Shown: positions 19,780-29,558 of the stretch, in pieces
Layout of the letters: each line of letters begins with the position of its first letter
Numbering within the stretch: position 1 is the first letter of the stretch
DNA from: Diplonema papillatum
Lineage: Eukaryota; Euglenozoa; Diplonemea; Diplonemida; Diplonemidae
Assembly (NCBI GenBank): GCA_030068145.1
Contig: JAPJBO010001069.1
Location: 1-64,000, forward strand
Direction of reading: 5' to 3'
Length of the DNA: 64,000 bases
Program-made: the position numbers and the translations under genes
The notes under the pieces: model-generated
The model's input: only the letters and a program-made list of their open reading frames with translations
Databases searched by the model: none
Told to the model about the DNA's origin: nothing

Positions 19780-22700
19780 ATGCCCGCGCCGGAATCCCCG
19801 GAGGCCTGCGGCGGCGGGTGTCTCGAAGTGCCGGCGGCCGCCCGCCGCCCTTCGCACCGCGCCGCCCGCCGCGCGAAACCCGGCGGAGGCGCGGTGCCCA
19901 GCGCGGTCGGCAGCGCCACGGCCTTCGCCCGCCGGCGCCGCACCAAGGCACCCGCACCTGCCCTGCCGCTACCCCTGGCCTTCTTCGACGTCATGTCGGC
20001 CCACTGCGCCGCGAACCCGGTGCCCGCGCCCCTCGCTGCGTCCCCTCCCGACTACCCCTGCCAACCGCACCTCGAAGACCTCGCCTGGTCCCTCGCAAAA
20101 CGCCGGTACAACACACGCCCGCCTCCTCCTCCTCCTTCTTCCACCCTGAATTCGGAAAATCCCGTGTTCCGGCAACCTATCCTGGAGAAAAAGCCAGGCG
20201 CCCCGGTCAGAAGCTCCGCGTTGTACGACGACGTGTACCGCCTCCTGTTCGGAGACGAAGGCGACGCCGCGTCCGCCGGGTGCGGCAGCCTCGGCCACGA
20301 CTCCAGCGGCGATCTGTCGCAAAAAACGGCGGCGCGGCCACCTTCTGTGACGCCGTCCCCCTCTTCTCCGTCGGACCCGTGCGACCCGCGCGAGCCGTCC
20401 GAATCGTCGCACTCCGCCCGCTCGCAGCGGAGCAGCACAGGCCGCCGGTGCTCGGATGAGGCACGGACGCCCCCCGCCGCGTGTCAACAGTTGGCAACTG
20501 CGGCGGCCGCCCCGGGGCACAAGGCGCGCCGGTTCTCAGCGTTTTGCGCTCCGCCCCCCAATGCTGCACAAGGTTGCGGTTCCAATGTACAGGGTGGCGG
20601 CACCCCTTCCACTCCCGTTGGCATCCCGCCTTCAGAGGTAGCCGCGGCGCGCGCCTCCAGAACGCCGCCGGAACACTCGGTGGTGCCAACAACTGTCGAC
20701 GCAGCGAGTCGGGGCCGGCCGCAAACAGCGAAGGCGGACGCGCCCCAACAACAGCAAGGAGTGCCCCCCCGCCCTCAGCACGGCGCGAAGACCCGCGGCG
20801 GCGGCACCGCCAGGCGCTTCAGCGTCCCGCGCCCAGCGGCGGCCTCGTCAACATCATCATCACCAAGGGGCCGCAGGGCCTCCCTGCAAGACACCCCGTC
20901 GTGGCAGCGCGGCCGCAACCCTCCGCACGCCTCCGTCTCACGGGGGGAGAGCTGCTGGGGTCCTGGCCTCGCCTTCCCGGAAGGACAACAACCCGGGCAG
21001 TGCGTCGGCGGGAACAGCGGCGCGCCTCCTACACCCCGTCCAGCTGCGGCGTGCGCCTCCGAGTCAGGCGGCGGCGGCGGTGGGGCAGCCATGGGCGGGG
21101 AGGCCTTCTCGTTGCTATTTCCGTCAGCCGCCGAAAAAGTCGTCGCCGAGGAACGCCAACTCCGTCCAACATCACCAGCAACAGCAGCGACAACAGAAGC
21201 GGGCGGCGGTGAATCTGGCCACAGCCCCGCAGCACCGAATGCGGGCCATCTGCCCGCCGCCAACAGCGACAACAGAAGCGGGCCGGACGCGCATCCGGAC
21301 AGGGCGAAGAAGGAACGCGAAGCGCACGGCGACGCGCAGCGGGCGGGGCAGCAAACCAGCGCCGCCGCCAGCCCGGCCGCACTCCGTCCAGCAACCGCAG
21401 CAACCGCAATACGAATGGAAGCGGGCGGCGCCGAACCTGGCCACAGCCCCGCAACACCGACTGCGGGACATCTGTACACTGCCGCGGGTGCGAGATCCAG
21501 AAACGGGTCGGACGCCCCGCATCCGGACAGGGCGAAAAGGGAACGCGAAGCGCACAGCGACGCGCAGCGGGCGGGGCAGCAAACCAGCGCCGCCGCCGTC
21601 AGCAGCAAGTACGCCGCCGCCGCATCGAGCCCGGCCGCACTCCGTCCAGCAGCAGCAACGGAAGTGGACGGCGCCGAACCTGGCCACAGCCCCGCAACAC
21701 CGAGTGCAGGCCATCTGTCCGCTGCCGCCGCCGCCAGCAGCAAGCACGCCGCCGCCGCCGCATCGAGCCCGGCCGCACCCCACGTCGACCCCCCGCGAGG
21801 GGAGCCGCAAAGTGTGTGGGCAGCGACCGCGGTGCCCAGCAGCCCGGCGACCGGAGCCCGCGCCGCGCGCAGGCCGTCCCCCCCAGCAGATCCGGACGCG
21901 GCGGCGGCGGCGGAACCCGCAGCCGGCGGCCCTTCGCCGGTCGCGGGGAAAACGCAAGCAGCCGGCGCCGCCGCCCTGTGGCCCGAACCGGGCGGCATCT
22001 TGACTCCCTTCGCCACACAGTGGCACTCCGCCGCCGCGGACACGGCGCCCACCGACCCGTCCGTGCCACCACCGGCAGCAGCAGCAGCGGGATGCTGCTG
22101 CACCACGGAACGCGCCGCCCGGAAGCAGTTCGAGCAGGGCTGCTTTGCGGCGGCCCGGCGGGGCTACGCCGCCGCCCTGCAGCGGGCGAGAGGCGAAGGC
22201 GAGCTGCGGCGCGCGCTTCTCCTCTGCGACGTCGCCGCGTGCGACGCCGCCGCGCGGAGTTTCCCCGCCGCGCACCGCGCCGCGGAGGAGGCCCGCTCCC
22301 TCGCTTGCCTCTGCCTGCGGGCGCCCGGCGCGTCGTTCCCTGCGCGCGCCGCGTTCGTGAAGTCGGCCGTCGTGGCCGCCCTGTCGAAGTGCCTGCAGCC
22401 GACCCGTCCCGAGGTCGTCCGCGCTGCGCTGGCCGAGTTAAAAGAAGCGCTCCCGCCCGCTTTGTCCCCGCACGGGTCTCCCCGCGACCGGAAGCAGTCC
22501 AGCGACGCAGCGTATCCGTCGCCGCGTAGAGCCTCCGACGTGACGCGAGCCGGCCCGATCCAAAGCGGCACGCAAGACGTCGTCCCCCAACAAGAGCAAA
22601 CCCTCCAAACATGGTGTGCCGAGGCGACCCGTCTCCTGCGGGCGATCTCCGCTTTCTCCGACAAGCTGGCCGCCCACGACGCGCACAGCGCGCTCTCAGC

Positions 22701-24126
22701 CCTGCTGACGGCCCGAGCCCAATCCCGATCCCAAGCCCAGGTCCGGGCGCCGGCAGCGGCGGTCGTCTCGTGCCCTGCCGTCGCGTCGCGGCTGCAGCTG
22801 TGGGCCGTCGAGGCCCTGGCCGCCGTCGACCCGAAGCGCGCGTTTTCCGAGCTCTCCGCGCACGAGCGGTTCGAAAAGCAGTTCTTCCCCGCTGACCAGC
22901 CCGCCAGCCGCGGCCGCCCCCACGCGGCTCCCCCCGGCTCCGAGTCGCCCGCAGGCGACGAACCACCACCAGCAGCTGCAGCAGCAGCAGCAGCAGCAGG
23001 TGGTTGTGGTAGTAGTGGTGGTGGCGGGGTGTGCGGACCCGCGCGGGTGCTGGCCCTCGAAGCGGCGTACCTGCGGGTGCGCTGCCTCTGGTTCTCCGGG
23101 CAGGACGCGCTGACGCTGGCGACGGTCGGCGACGGGCTGGCGGAAATCGCGAAGGGGCTCGACGCGTGCGCGGAGGCGCACGGGGGTCTGAACAGCAGCC
23201 TGCACAACGGAGGCCGCCGCCGGTCGAAGCAGCAGGCGGGGGCGGGATGCGCGGCGGGCTTCGAACACGCGTCCGCTGTGGCGGTGTTGAGAGAGAAGAC
23301 GGAGGCTCTCGCGCAGGACGTTTCCGCGCACAGAGAGGCGAGGGAAGAGCATCGCGTGTTGGTCGACGCGGGCCGGTTTTCGAGGGCCGGCGACGCAGTC
23401 GAAGTGTGGGACCGCGTCGCTGCGAGGGCGGCAGTGCAGAACAACAAGAAGTGGCACGCAACTGCGCTGTCGCTGCGCGCCGCCGCGCACCTCGGCTCGA
23501 AGAACAGCGCGCGGGCCGTGGCGGACTTCCGGCAGGCTGCCGCATGCTTGCAGAGCAGGGACGCCAGCCCGGCCGGTGACGGCGCGCTGCCATTTCTTCT
23601 CTGTCCGGGCCTGTCGTTTGAGTATGGCGGCGTGCACGACGCGACCGCCCTGGCCGGGACCCGGGCCGGTGTGCTGAGCGATGCGGACCGGCAGTGCGTG
23701 TACCGCTGGCTGTTTGCTGCCGCCAAGGCGGCGTCCGGCGAAGGCGAGTTGGACCTGGCGCAGCGGCTCTGCAGGGAGGCAAGCGACTGCCACAAGACGC
23801 GCGAGGTCGACGCCTTCCTCGAGCACCTCATCGCCCGCCGCGACACACCCCTTCCGTTCCCCCGCAAGCCCCCTCCCCAACCCAACCTTTCCTTCAACAC
23901 GGCACCCGTCCAATGCTACTATGCTACCCTCGGCGCTGCTCCCAACGACTCTGCAAGCCGGATTCGGTCACTCTACCGCCAGCGGGCCCTATCGGTGCAC
24001 CCCGACAAGTGCTCGGTGGAGACACGCCCGCAGGCGGAGGATGCCTTCAAAACACTGTCCGAAGCTTACAGCGTCCTCGCGGATGCAGCCAAACGCAAGG
24101 CCTACGACATCGTCATAGGCGCATAG
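19780..24126 (+). CDS. J-domain protein with TPR-like helices, 1448 aa
   Basis: A single long GC-rich frame. I take the first in-frame ATG (19780); the frame is open further upstream, and a later ATG at 19993 is an alternative. The C-terminus is a J domain (about residues 1376-1445) with the HPD tripeptide at about 1407-1409 (SVHPDKCS) and the usual AFKTLSEAYSVLAD helix, so it should stimulate an Hsp70 ATPase. Residues about 775-850 (ARKQFEQGCFAAARRGYAAAL) and about 1080-1360 look like Ala-rich helical repeats of the TPR type. The order TPR then J domain recalls DNAJC7/DNAJC3-type co-chaperones. The first ~770 residues are low-complexity Ala/Pro/Ser sequence with internal repeats. It is far longer than those relatives because of this extension. 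No intron is evident. Confidence 0.8.
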   Translation: MPAPESPEACGGGCLEVPAAARRPSHRAARRAKPGGGAVPSAVGSATAFARRRRTKAPAPALPLPLAFFDVMSAHCAANPVPAPLAASPPDYPCQPHLEDLAWSLAKRRYNTRPPPPPPSSTLNSENPVFRQPILEKKPGAPVRSSALYDDVYRLLFGDEGDAASAGCGSLGHDSSGDLSQKTAARPPSVTPSPSSPSDPCDPREPSESSHSARSQRSSTGRRCSDEARTPPAACQQLATAAAAPGHKARRFSAFCAPPPNAAQGCGSNVQGGGTPSTPVGIPPSEVAAARASRTPPEHSVVPTTVDAASRGRPQTAKADAPQQQQGVPPRPQHGAKTRGGGTARRFSVPRPAAASSTSSSPRGRRASLQDTPSWQRGRNPPHASVSRGESCWGPGLAFPEGQQPGQCVGGNSGAPPTPRPAAACASESGGGGGGAAMGGEAFSLLFPSAAEKVVAEERQLRPTSPATAATTEAGGGESGHSPAAPNAGHLPAANSDNRSGPDAHPDRAKKEREAHGDAQRAGQQTSAAASPAALRPATAATAIRMEAGGAEPGHSPATPTAGHLYTAAGARSRNGSDAPHPDRAKREREAHSDAQRAGQQTSAAAVSSKYAAAASSPAALRPAAATEVDGAEPGHSPATPSAGHLSAAAAASSKHAAAAASSPAAPHVDPPRGEPQSVWAATAVPSSPATGARAARRPSPPADPDAAAAAEPAAGGPSPVAGKTQAAGAAALWPEPGGILTPFATQWHSAAADTAPTDPSVPPPAAAAAGCCCTTERAARKQFEQGCFAAARRGYAAALQRARGEGELRRALLLCDVAACDAAARSFPAAHRAAEEARSLACLCLRAPGASFPARAAFVKSAVVAALSKCLQPTRPEVVRAALAELKEALPPALSPHGSPRDRKQSSDAAYPSPRRASDVTRAGPIQSGTQDVVPQQEQTLQTWCAEATRLLRAISAFSDKLAAHDAHSALSALLTARAQSRSQAQVRAPAAAVVSCPAVASRLQLWAVEALAAVDPKRAFSELSAHERFEKQFFPADQPASRGRPHAAPPGSESPAGDEPPPAAAAAAAAAGGCGSSGGGGVCGPARVLALEAAYLRVRCLWFSGQDALTLATVGDGLAEIAKGLDACAEAHGGLNSSLHNGGRRRSKQQAGAGCAAGFEHASAVAVLREKTEALAQDVSAHREAREEHRVLVDAGRFSRAGDAVEVWDRVAARAAVQNNKKWHATALSLRAAAHLGSKNSARAVADFRQAAACLQSRDASPAGDGALPFLLCPGLSFEYGGVHDATALAGTRAGVLSDADRQCVYRWLFAAAKAASGEGELDLAQRLCREASDCHKTREVDAFLEHLIARRDTPLPFPRKPPPQPNLSFNTAPVQCYYATLGAAPNDSASRIRSLYRQRALSVHPDKCSVETRPQAEDAFKTLSEAYSVLADAAKRKAYDIVIGA
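21180..21790 (+). repeat. In-frame coding repeats in the J-domain gene
   Basis: Three degenerate in-frame units of about 75-85 codons share EPGHSPATP, AGHL, HPDRAK-EREAH and DAQRAGQQTSAAA, with shortening in the third. Interspersed Ala runs come from GCC/GCA repeats. This indicates intragenic duplication in a disordered region. Confidence 0.8.
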
Positions 24127-27100
24127 AACCCTTTCATCTGTTGCCGCCCACGGGAGGCCAACGGCACCTTGCTCTGAAAATCGTGGGGGGGCTCGGAAAG
24201 CTGAAACTGCCTCACGACCCAGTCCCACCAGCGCTTTAGATACTTCATCCAACCAAAGACGATGGCACGTTCGCAAACCTGACAGCTGTCTGACTCGTCC
24301 TTCCCTCTCGTTTCCTAGATATCGTTTTCTTCGCTGCCCAACGGGCATGCATGGGCAGCATTAGCATTTCCTAAGAAGAACGGTAAGAATAGCTTCTTAT
24401 TCAACGAGAGAAAGGAGGGGGTTCCTTCTTGCACGAGGCAGGTGGTCATCCGGAAACCCCAAGTGCAAGAAAACGACTTTCAACTGCCATTTTTGCATCA
24501 CAAGAGGGCAACTTGCACACCGCATAACTGTTGAAAAAAGCCGTACTACCAGTTTCTCCTAGGAAATCCTGTCCTCTCAAAGAAAATATCAACATTTCTC
24601 TGAGCGAGCTATGGCAAGACTACCACGGCCGCTTTTCGAACTTCTGTTCAACAAAACTACAAAAAAATAGCAATGCGATTGTTCTCGACTAGAAATTCCT
24701 TGGAAAGATGGTCCTGTTCTCTGGCTCGCCTCTCTATCCTCGAAAGAAATCAGGACGGAGTGCACTATCGCACAGCGAAACAATGCTTGCGAAATATGTT
24801 GCGAACCATACACCGAAAGTCTGACAGCTGCTTGCTTGTCACTATTTCAATTCGATTGGTATCGAAATTGGTAGCCAAACGAGGAAATCCTGGAAAAACT
24901 GAACTCTCGAAAGCGACAGTTTGGCTTTAGCGAAACCTATGCGAATAATGTAGAACAGAACCTTGGGATGAAACCATTGGGATGAAACCATTGGGATGAA
25001 CATACTGGAAAGTACGACACCGCTTGCACATCGAAGTTGCGGTTCGGCTTTGTGGCATCGAAGTGAAGGGAAATCGCGCCCGTGTTGCGAAAACCAAGCG
25101 AAGTAATGTGCAACACAGCACTGTCAGTGGGAGCACACTGGAAAGTGTGAATCCCTCCTGCAGGTATGCACGAATCCAAGCGCGACAGGCGGAACACAAC
25201 GGGGGATGCGACTTCCTGTATGGTAGCCAAATACTTATATTGAAGGCACCGAAATGGGAAGTCATTCCCGCAGATCGAGACGGTTTCTCGTGAAACGAGA
25301 AACCGTCGCGAAATGCTTCCACGTTGCCCACTACAGAGTGTCGCTAGGCACTCTCTGCAACAAGAGAGTGCCGCCCGTCGTGTCTCTTCCACACCACCGG
25401 TCCCTTTTTTGCGTCTAGCTTCCCCCTCTCTTGGGGCTGTGCAAGCGAGGTCTCGCCCCGTTTGTGCACACTCCCAACCAGCGCGGCCGGGTTGCTAGTC
25501 AGTAACCAGATTCCCAAAGCTCGGGTGCTCGTGGCTGCGCTGCCATCCTGGCACCTTTTAAGTCCATACCGTTGCACTACGTTTTTTTGTGAAGGTAGTG
25601 CAGCAGGTTTGTGTCCTGTTGATTTCTAGCAGGAACACGATATCACTAACCCGGCATACGCAGGAGCGCCCGTCATGTTGAGTACTTCCAATCTTGCGGG
25701 TTCCTACGTGTATCGTTGTGGTGGCTGTTCAGAATCCCTAATCCGAATACTAAATCGGGCAAACAGAACAAGCAGCAAGTCGATCAACCGACACACAACC
25801 GAAATGAATCCCCTGTCATTGCGTTTTATTTTCGAATAATGCTTCGGGAAATACTCAAGGAAGCCGCCAGCTGCGAATCACGAACAAATCGGCGTAACAC
25901 CCACCACCAACAAAGTTCCGTTCTGCCAGAGGATAACCATTCAACACAACAAGACCGCGAATTGCAAAGGAAAAAATGCAGTATCTACACGAAGCATGGG
26001 GAAGCATGGGGAGAGGTTAGTGCCGGATGTAAGCGTTCAACCACAAGTACCCATTTGTCGTCGTATTGTTTTTCTTCCCCTCTAGCCTCGTCGAAGCAAG
26101 CACCGGTGTCTCCGAGTATTCTTGAGTGGGATAAACGCGCAGTCTTTTTCCCTCCGAGGTTTTAGTGTCGCAAACGAATTCCCGTGTGCAGCGGGCGGTG
26201 CCCACAGCACACGCACCAAGCAGCGTTTCTCTCCACACACACTCTCTCTCCGCATGTGATACGAAGAAGCTAGTTTCGTCACGGCAGCCATCCCAGAGAA
26301 GGGAAAAACAATTTGGGCACACCCATGCAATCATCATCCACCACAGCCACTGTGACGCCATTCTAGCACTTAGAATCCGCCTTTTCTCAAAAGGTGGAAG
26401 TTGGCAACAGGTCCGCAGTACCCGTGCAGAAGCACTTGACATGAAAGAGCATGAAAGAACCCTCAAACAAAAAAAGTGTGAACAAGAAAAAATAAAGAAG
26501 AACTGGCGTTCAACGTCGGAAACAAAAAACAGAAACAGCCGAAACATGTCCGATCACCCCAACCCCACCCCCCTGATCTCGCTGCTTCATCGTTTGATTT
26601 CCGGAGTCACGCAGACATGGGCTCGTGCCATAAAACGAGTCGGCGCAATCAATGGCAGCCTGCAAGCCTTGCGATGCACCTGTGTGGAAAACCATCGCTG
26701 CCTTCAAGTGCGCGGGTTTGCGGATTTGCGCATGAAACCAAGCTTGCACACCAGCAGACTCGGATTTAGTTTGGACCGCTCTCTAACTCTCGAACGGTGA
26801 GGCTCACCATCCTCCGAGTCCCAGGCAGTTGCATTTCAGTACAGCAGCGGGACTACAGGCTTGTATGCAAGGAGGAAGCAATGGGTTGTCCGCCGTCCCG
26901 GCTCCTGCGTGGCGCTCATCCGACAATCGGGGGCAGGAAAGTCCCACTCTGCGGTCGGGATGCCAGGGTGTAGTTCCCTTTCTTCGACAAGGCCAAACGA
27001 ATGAACGATATGAGGTCGCTACAAGCAATCTTGGGTCCTAATTCCATCGCAACTCAGCGTTCCCTGCAGCGAAGTGACCTGCGGTGGTTTCATCGATCGT

Positions 27101-27481
27101 ACCACTGTTTCTGCAACCAGAAATTTCTCCAACTCACCGACAGGGCCCCCGCAGCACAGAAACAGGTCTACGAACAAAGGCACCCCTCCCTCGAGAAAGC
27201 CCGAGTGGAGAAAAAACAGCCCAACAAAAGCCGAAAAAAGGCCCGCGTAGGAAAAACCAGCCTGAAGTCAAGCTGCCTTCGGGTGGGCTAGTCTGACACT
27301 CGCTGTCGCTGGGAAAGAAGAAGGACAGTCCGGGAAGCTGGCTGTCGGCGGGCAAGCAAGAGGCGACCACGGATACGGCAGGCGCAGAGAGAAGCGGTCA
27401 TCCGCGAGCGCGAAGGCGACAAGAAAGCCAGCTTCCCCGCAAGACGGGCCGACGGACACGACATGCAAACAACACGAGAAC
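24127..27481. other. Intergenic with short repeats and hairpins
   Basis: Notable pieces are three tandem GGGATGAAACCATT-type units (24964-25000), two strong hairpins (25279-25372) and a repeat at 26015-26125 that recurs at 37895-38005. A 211-codon frame at 26165-26800 has mixed low-complexity composition with no family features; I leave it uncalled. A weak 70-96 codon pair of frames near 27000-27296 is likewise not supported. Confidence 0.45.
25279..25372. repeat. Two adjacent perfect hairpins
   Basis: 25279-25307 is a perfect 13-bp stem (GACGGTTTCTCGT) with a GAA loop. 25347-25372 is a perfect 10-bp stem (GGCACTCTCT) with a 6-base loop. They are only 40 bp apart in non-coding DNA. They could be transcript processing or termination structures, or decayed element ends. 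There is no direct evidence of function. Confidence 0.7.
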
Positions 27482-29314
27482 ATGGCGCCCAGAGATGGGC
27501 GGAAAGCGAAGGGGCAGAAGCCCGCGACTGTAGAAGCGCTACGAGACGCATACGGTTGGAGAGACAGCGACGCTGAAGACATCGTCGTTTGCACGTCCAG
27601 CAAGCAACGAAAAACTGACTCCGCCGAAGAAACCACAGCAAACCCGCCAAACCACGGCGCCAGGCAACCGACACCACACGCTCTCGGCGCAGCCCGACGA
27701 CAAGCTCCGAGCACCAGCGAGGACTCAACACCCCTTGTTTCGACAGAAAAGCAAGCACCAGCACCCGGTGGCCGCAGCACACCAGCAGCGGTCAACCCGT
27801 TTCAACCAAGCGACTCGGACGGGGAAAAGCCGGCGGGCGCCGCGCACGCACACCGCCCGGTTCTGAGCAGGAGGGAGGCCCGCAAAAAAGCGAAAGCGAA
27901 GGAACGACCTTCGCCGCTGGCCGCCGGCGACAACGCCGTCCGTCGGAAGCCGGCACGATGCGCCGTGCCCCTCGAAGACGGGGTCGCGGCGGACCCCCGT
28001 CGACGCGGGAAGCAGAGCCCCGAAAGAGACGAGCCACCCGCGATGCTCCATGCTGGCTACACCGCCGCCTTCCCTTCGCCAATTGGCCTGAAACGGGTTC
28101 AAAGCGTCGAGCCCAGCCAGCCGTTCGACTCTGCCACGGAACACACACGGGCGATTGGAAGCATCCTCGGCCGAGGGTTGGACCTCGCTTTCGAAGTATC
28201 CGTCGACCCGCTGGAGTTCTGCGCCGCCGCAGATGGCGACGGGGCGTGCCGCAACATGGCGGAAGACGAAGAAAGCGACCGAGGGCTGAAGCGGGCGAGG
28301 GCCGGTGAGGAACAACCGGCGGTTAGACAAGGCGCAAAGCCGACCGAAAACAGCGGGAAACGCAGCAGGAAGAAGCGGAACGCGAGATGCCCGGACGCGA
28401 GGGCTGCCGCCGCCACTTGCTCGTCGAGTGACGACGACGACGACGACGACGACGGGGAGCTGGTGCTGCTGCTCACAAGCGTCCTCCTCGACGGAAGGCC
28501 GGCTTCGCGGCCGAACCGTCGGAAAACCGACTACCACCCCGCCAGCCCCCTCCGCAAAAACAGCGACGTAGAACAGGAGGTGGTTCGAAAACCGCTGTTC
28601 ACCAGCGACTTCAACCTCCTCTCCGAAGCAGCGTCGACCGGCTTCCCGCACTTCGAGGAAGAAGAAGAGGAAGCGGCCGCGGAAGGGGGGGGCGCGGCGC
28701 TGCGGCCGAAAAGCTCGAGCCGGCGGCGGAAAAAGCAGGAGCCGCCGCCCGCCGCCGCCCCGCAGCAGCAGCAGCAGCAGCCGGCGGGTTGCAACCCGGA
28801 GTGGGCGGTGACGTACAGCGGCGAACCGCCCGTGCTGATCGTGGCGGTGGGCATCCCGGGGTCGGGGAAAAGCAGCTGGGCGGGTGCGCATGTGCGCGAG
28901 GCGAATCGCGGGCTGGGGGCCGGGGAGAAGGGGTTCTTCGTGCTGGTCTCCGCGGATGCCGTCCGGTTCGAGATCACGGGCTCCCTCGAGAAAAGCTGCA
29001 TCGAATCGTTCGTGTGGAACGTCGTCCGGGACCGGATGCTGGCGGCCCTGGCGGCCGGGCGGTCGGTCGTGTTGGACGCCACGAACACCATCTCAAAGCA
29101 CCGGCGGTCCCTGCTCGCGTCGTTGCCGCCTTGCCAGGCATTCGCGAAGGTTTTCACGATCTCGGTGCCGGTGGCGCAGAGCCGCATTGCCGCTGATGTA
29201 GCCAACGGCGTCCTGCGCGCGAACGTGCCGCTCGCCGCGTTGACTAAAATGAACGACCAACTCACAAGGGACTTGCCGGCTCTCACAGCCGACGGGTTTA
29301 GGCTTTTGACATAG
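27482..29314 (+). CDS. P-loop kinase, polynucleotide-kinase-like, 610 aa
   Basis: The C-terminal ~160 residues form an AAA_33/PNK-type P-loop kinase domain. The Walker A motif is VGIPGSGKSSWAG (about residues 456-468). A helix-rich segment follows, then SVVLDATNT (about 528-537), the position where PNKP and NEDD4BP2-type kinases have a D-x-TNT motif, and then conserved hydrophobic strands to the end. The N-terminal 430 residues are disordered and charged, with an Asp run, Glu runs, a Gln run and several Lys/Arg clusters (RSRKKRN) that could target the nucleus. The ATG has a good ACATGG context. The substrate is not determined by sequence; nucleic-acid 5'-OH phosphorylation is the family precedent. 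A decayed duplicate of part of the domain follows immediately. Confidence 0.8.
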   Translation: MAPRDGRKAKGQKPATVEALRDAYGWRDSDAEDIVVCTSSKQRKTDSAEETTANPPNHGARQPTPHALGAARRQAPSTSEDSTPLVSTEKQAPAPGGRSTPAAVNPFQPSDSDGEKPAGAAHAHRPVLSRREARKKAKAKERPSPLAAGDNAVRRKPARCAVPLEDGVAADPRRRGKQSPERDEPPAMLHAGYTAAFPSPIGLKRVQSVEPSQPFDSATEHTRAIGSILGRGLDLAFEVSVDPLEFCAAADGDGACRNMAEDEESDRGLKRARAGEEQPAVRQGAKPTENSGKRSRKKRNARCPDARAAAATCSSSDDDDDDDDGELVLLLTSVLLDGRPASRPNRRKTDYHPASPLRKNSDVEQEVVRKPLFTSDFNLLSEAASTGFPHFEEEEEEAAAEGGGAALRPKSSSRRRKKQEPPPAAAPQQQQQQPAGCNPEWAVTYSGEPPVLIVAVGIPGSGKSSWAGAHVREANRGLGAGEKGFFVLVSADAVRFEITGSLEKSCIESFVWNVVRDRMLAALAAGRSVVLDATNTISKHRRSLLASLPPCQAFAKVFTISVPVAQSRIAADVANGVLRANVPLAALTKMNDQLTRDLPALTADGFRLLT

Positions 29315-29318
29315 CGAA

Positions 29319-29558
29319 GTGTGCTGGATGAGTACAGCAGACTCCACGCCGGTGGAGTTTGCGCGCGGGACTGGAATTGCGGCCCTGGCCGTGGGTTGTT
29401 CTGTCGTGTTCGATACGACTAGCACCACCTCCAAGTTACCCCAGTACTACTGCCCGTCTCTTCGCCAGCTAGTTTCCTTAGCTTGTCTCACTAGACAAAT
29501 AGTTCACTCCCCAACATCCCGGAACTCTCTCACCCTTGAGGCTCCAGTGCGTAGATAG
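29319..29558 (+). pseudogene. Decayed partial duplicate of the kinase domain
   Basis: Right after the kinase stop codon, 29377-29440 resembles 29041-29100 at both DNA and protein level: IAALAVGCSVVFDTTSTTSK against the upstream LAALAAGRSVVLDATNTISK. It lacks the Walker A half, so it is a fragment. It stays open for about 79 codons but diverges after the match. I infer an old tandem partial duplication. Confidence 0.7.

Noticed and set aside
20775-23913. Very long minus-strand frames (443, 727, 578 and 405 aa) opposite the J-domain gene
   Set aside because: They are antisense shadows of GC-rich codons; the plus frame contains the J domain and TPR-like sequence.
26165-26800. 211-aa plus-strand frame
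   Set aside because: Heterogeneous composition, no motifs, and it begins within DNA next to a dispersed repeat; could be chance.
27725-28891. 388-aa minus-strand frame opposite the kinase gene
   Set aside because: Antisense shadow; low-complexity Val/Arg runs derive from the Asp/Glu runs of the real gene.
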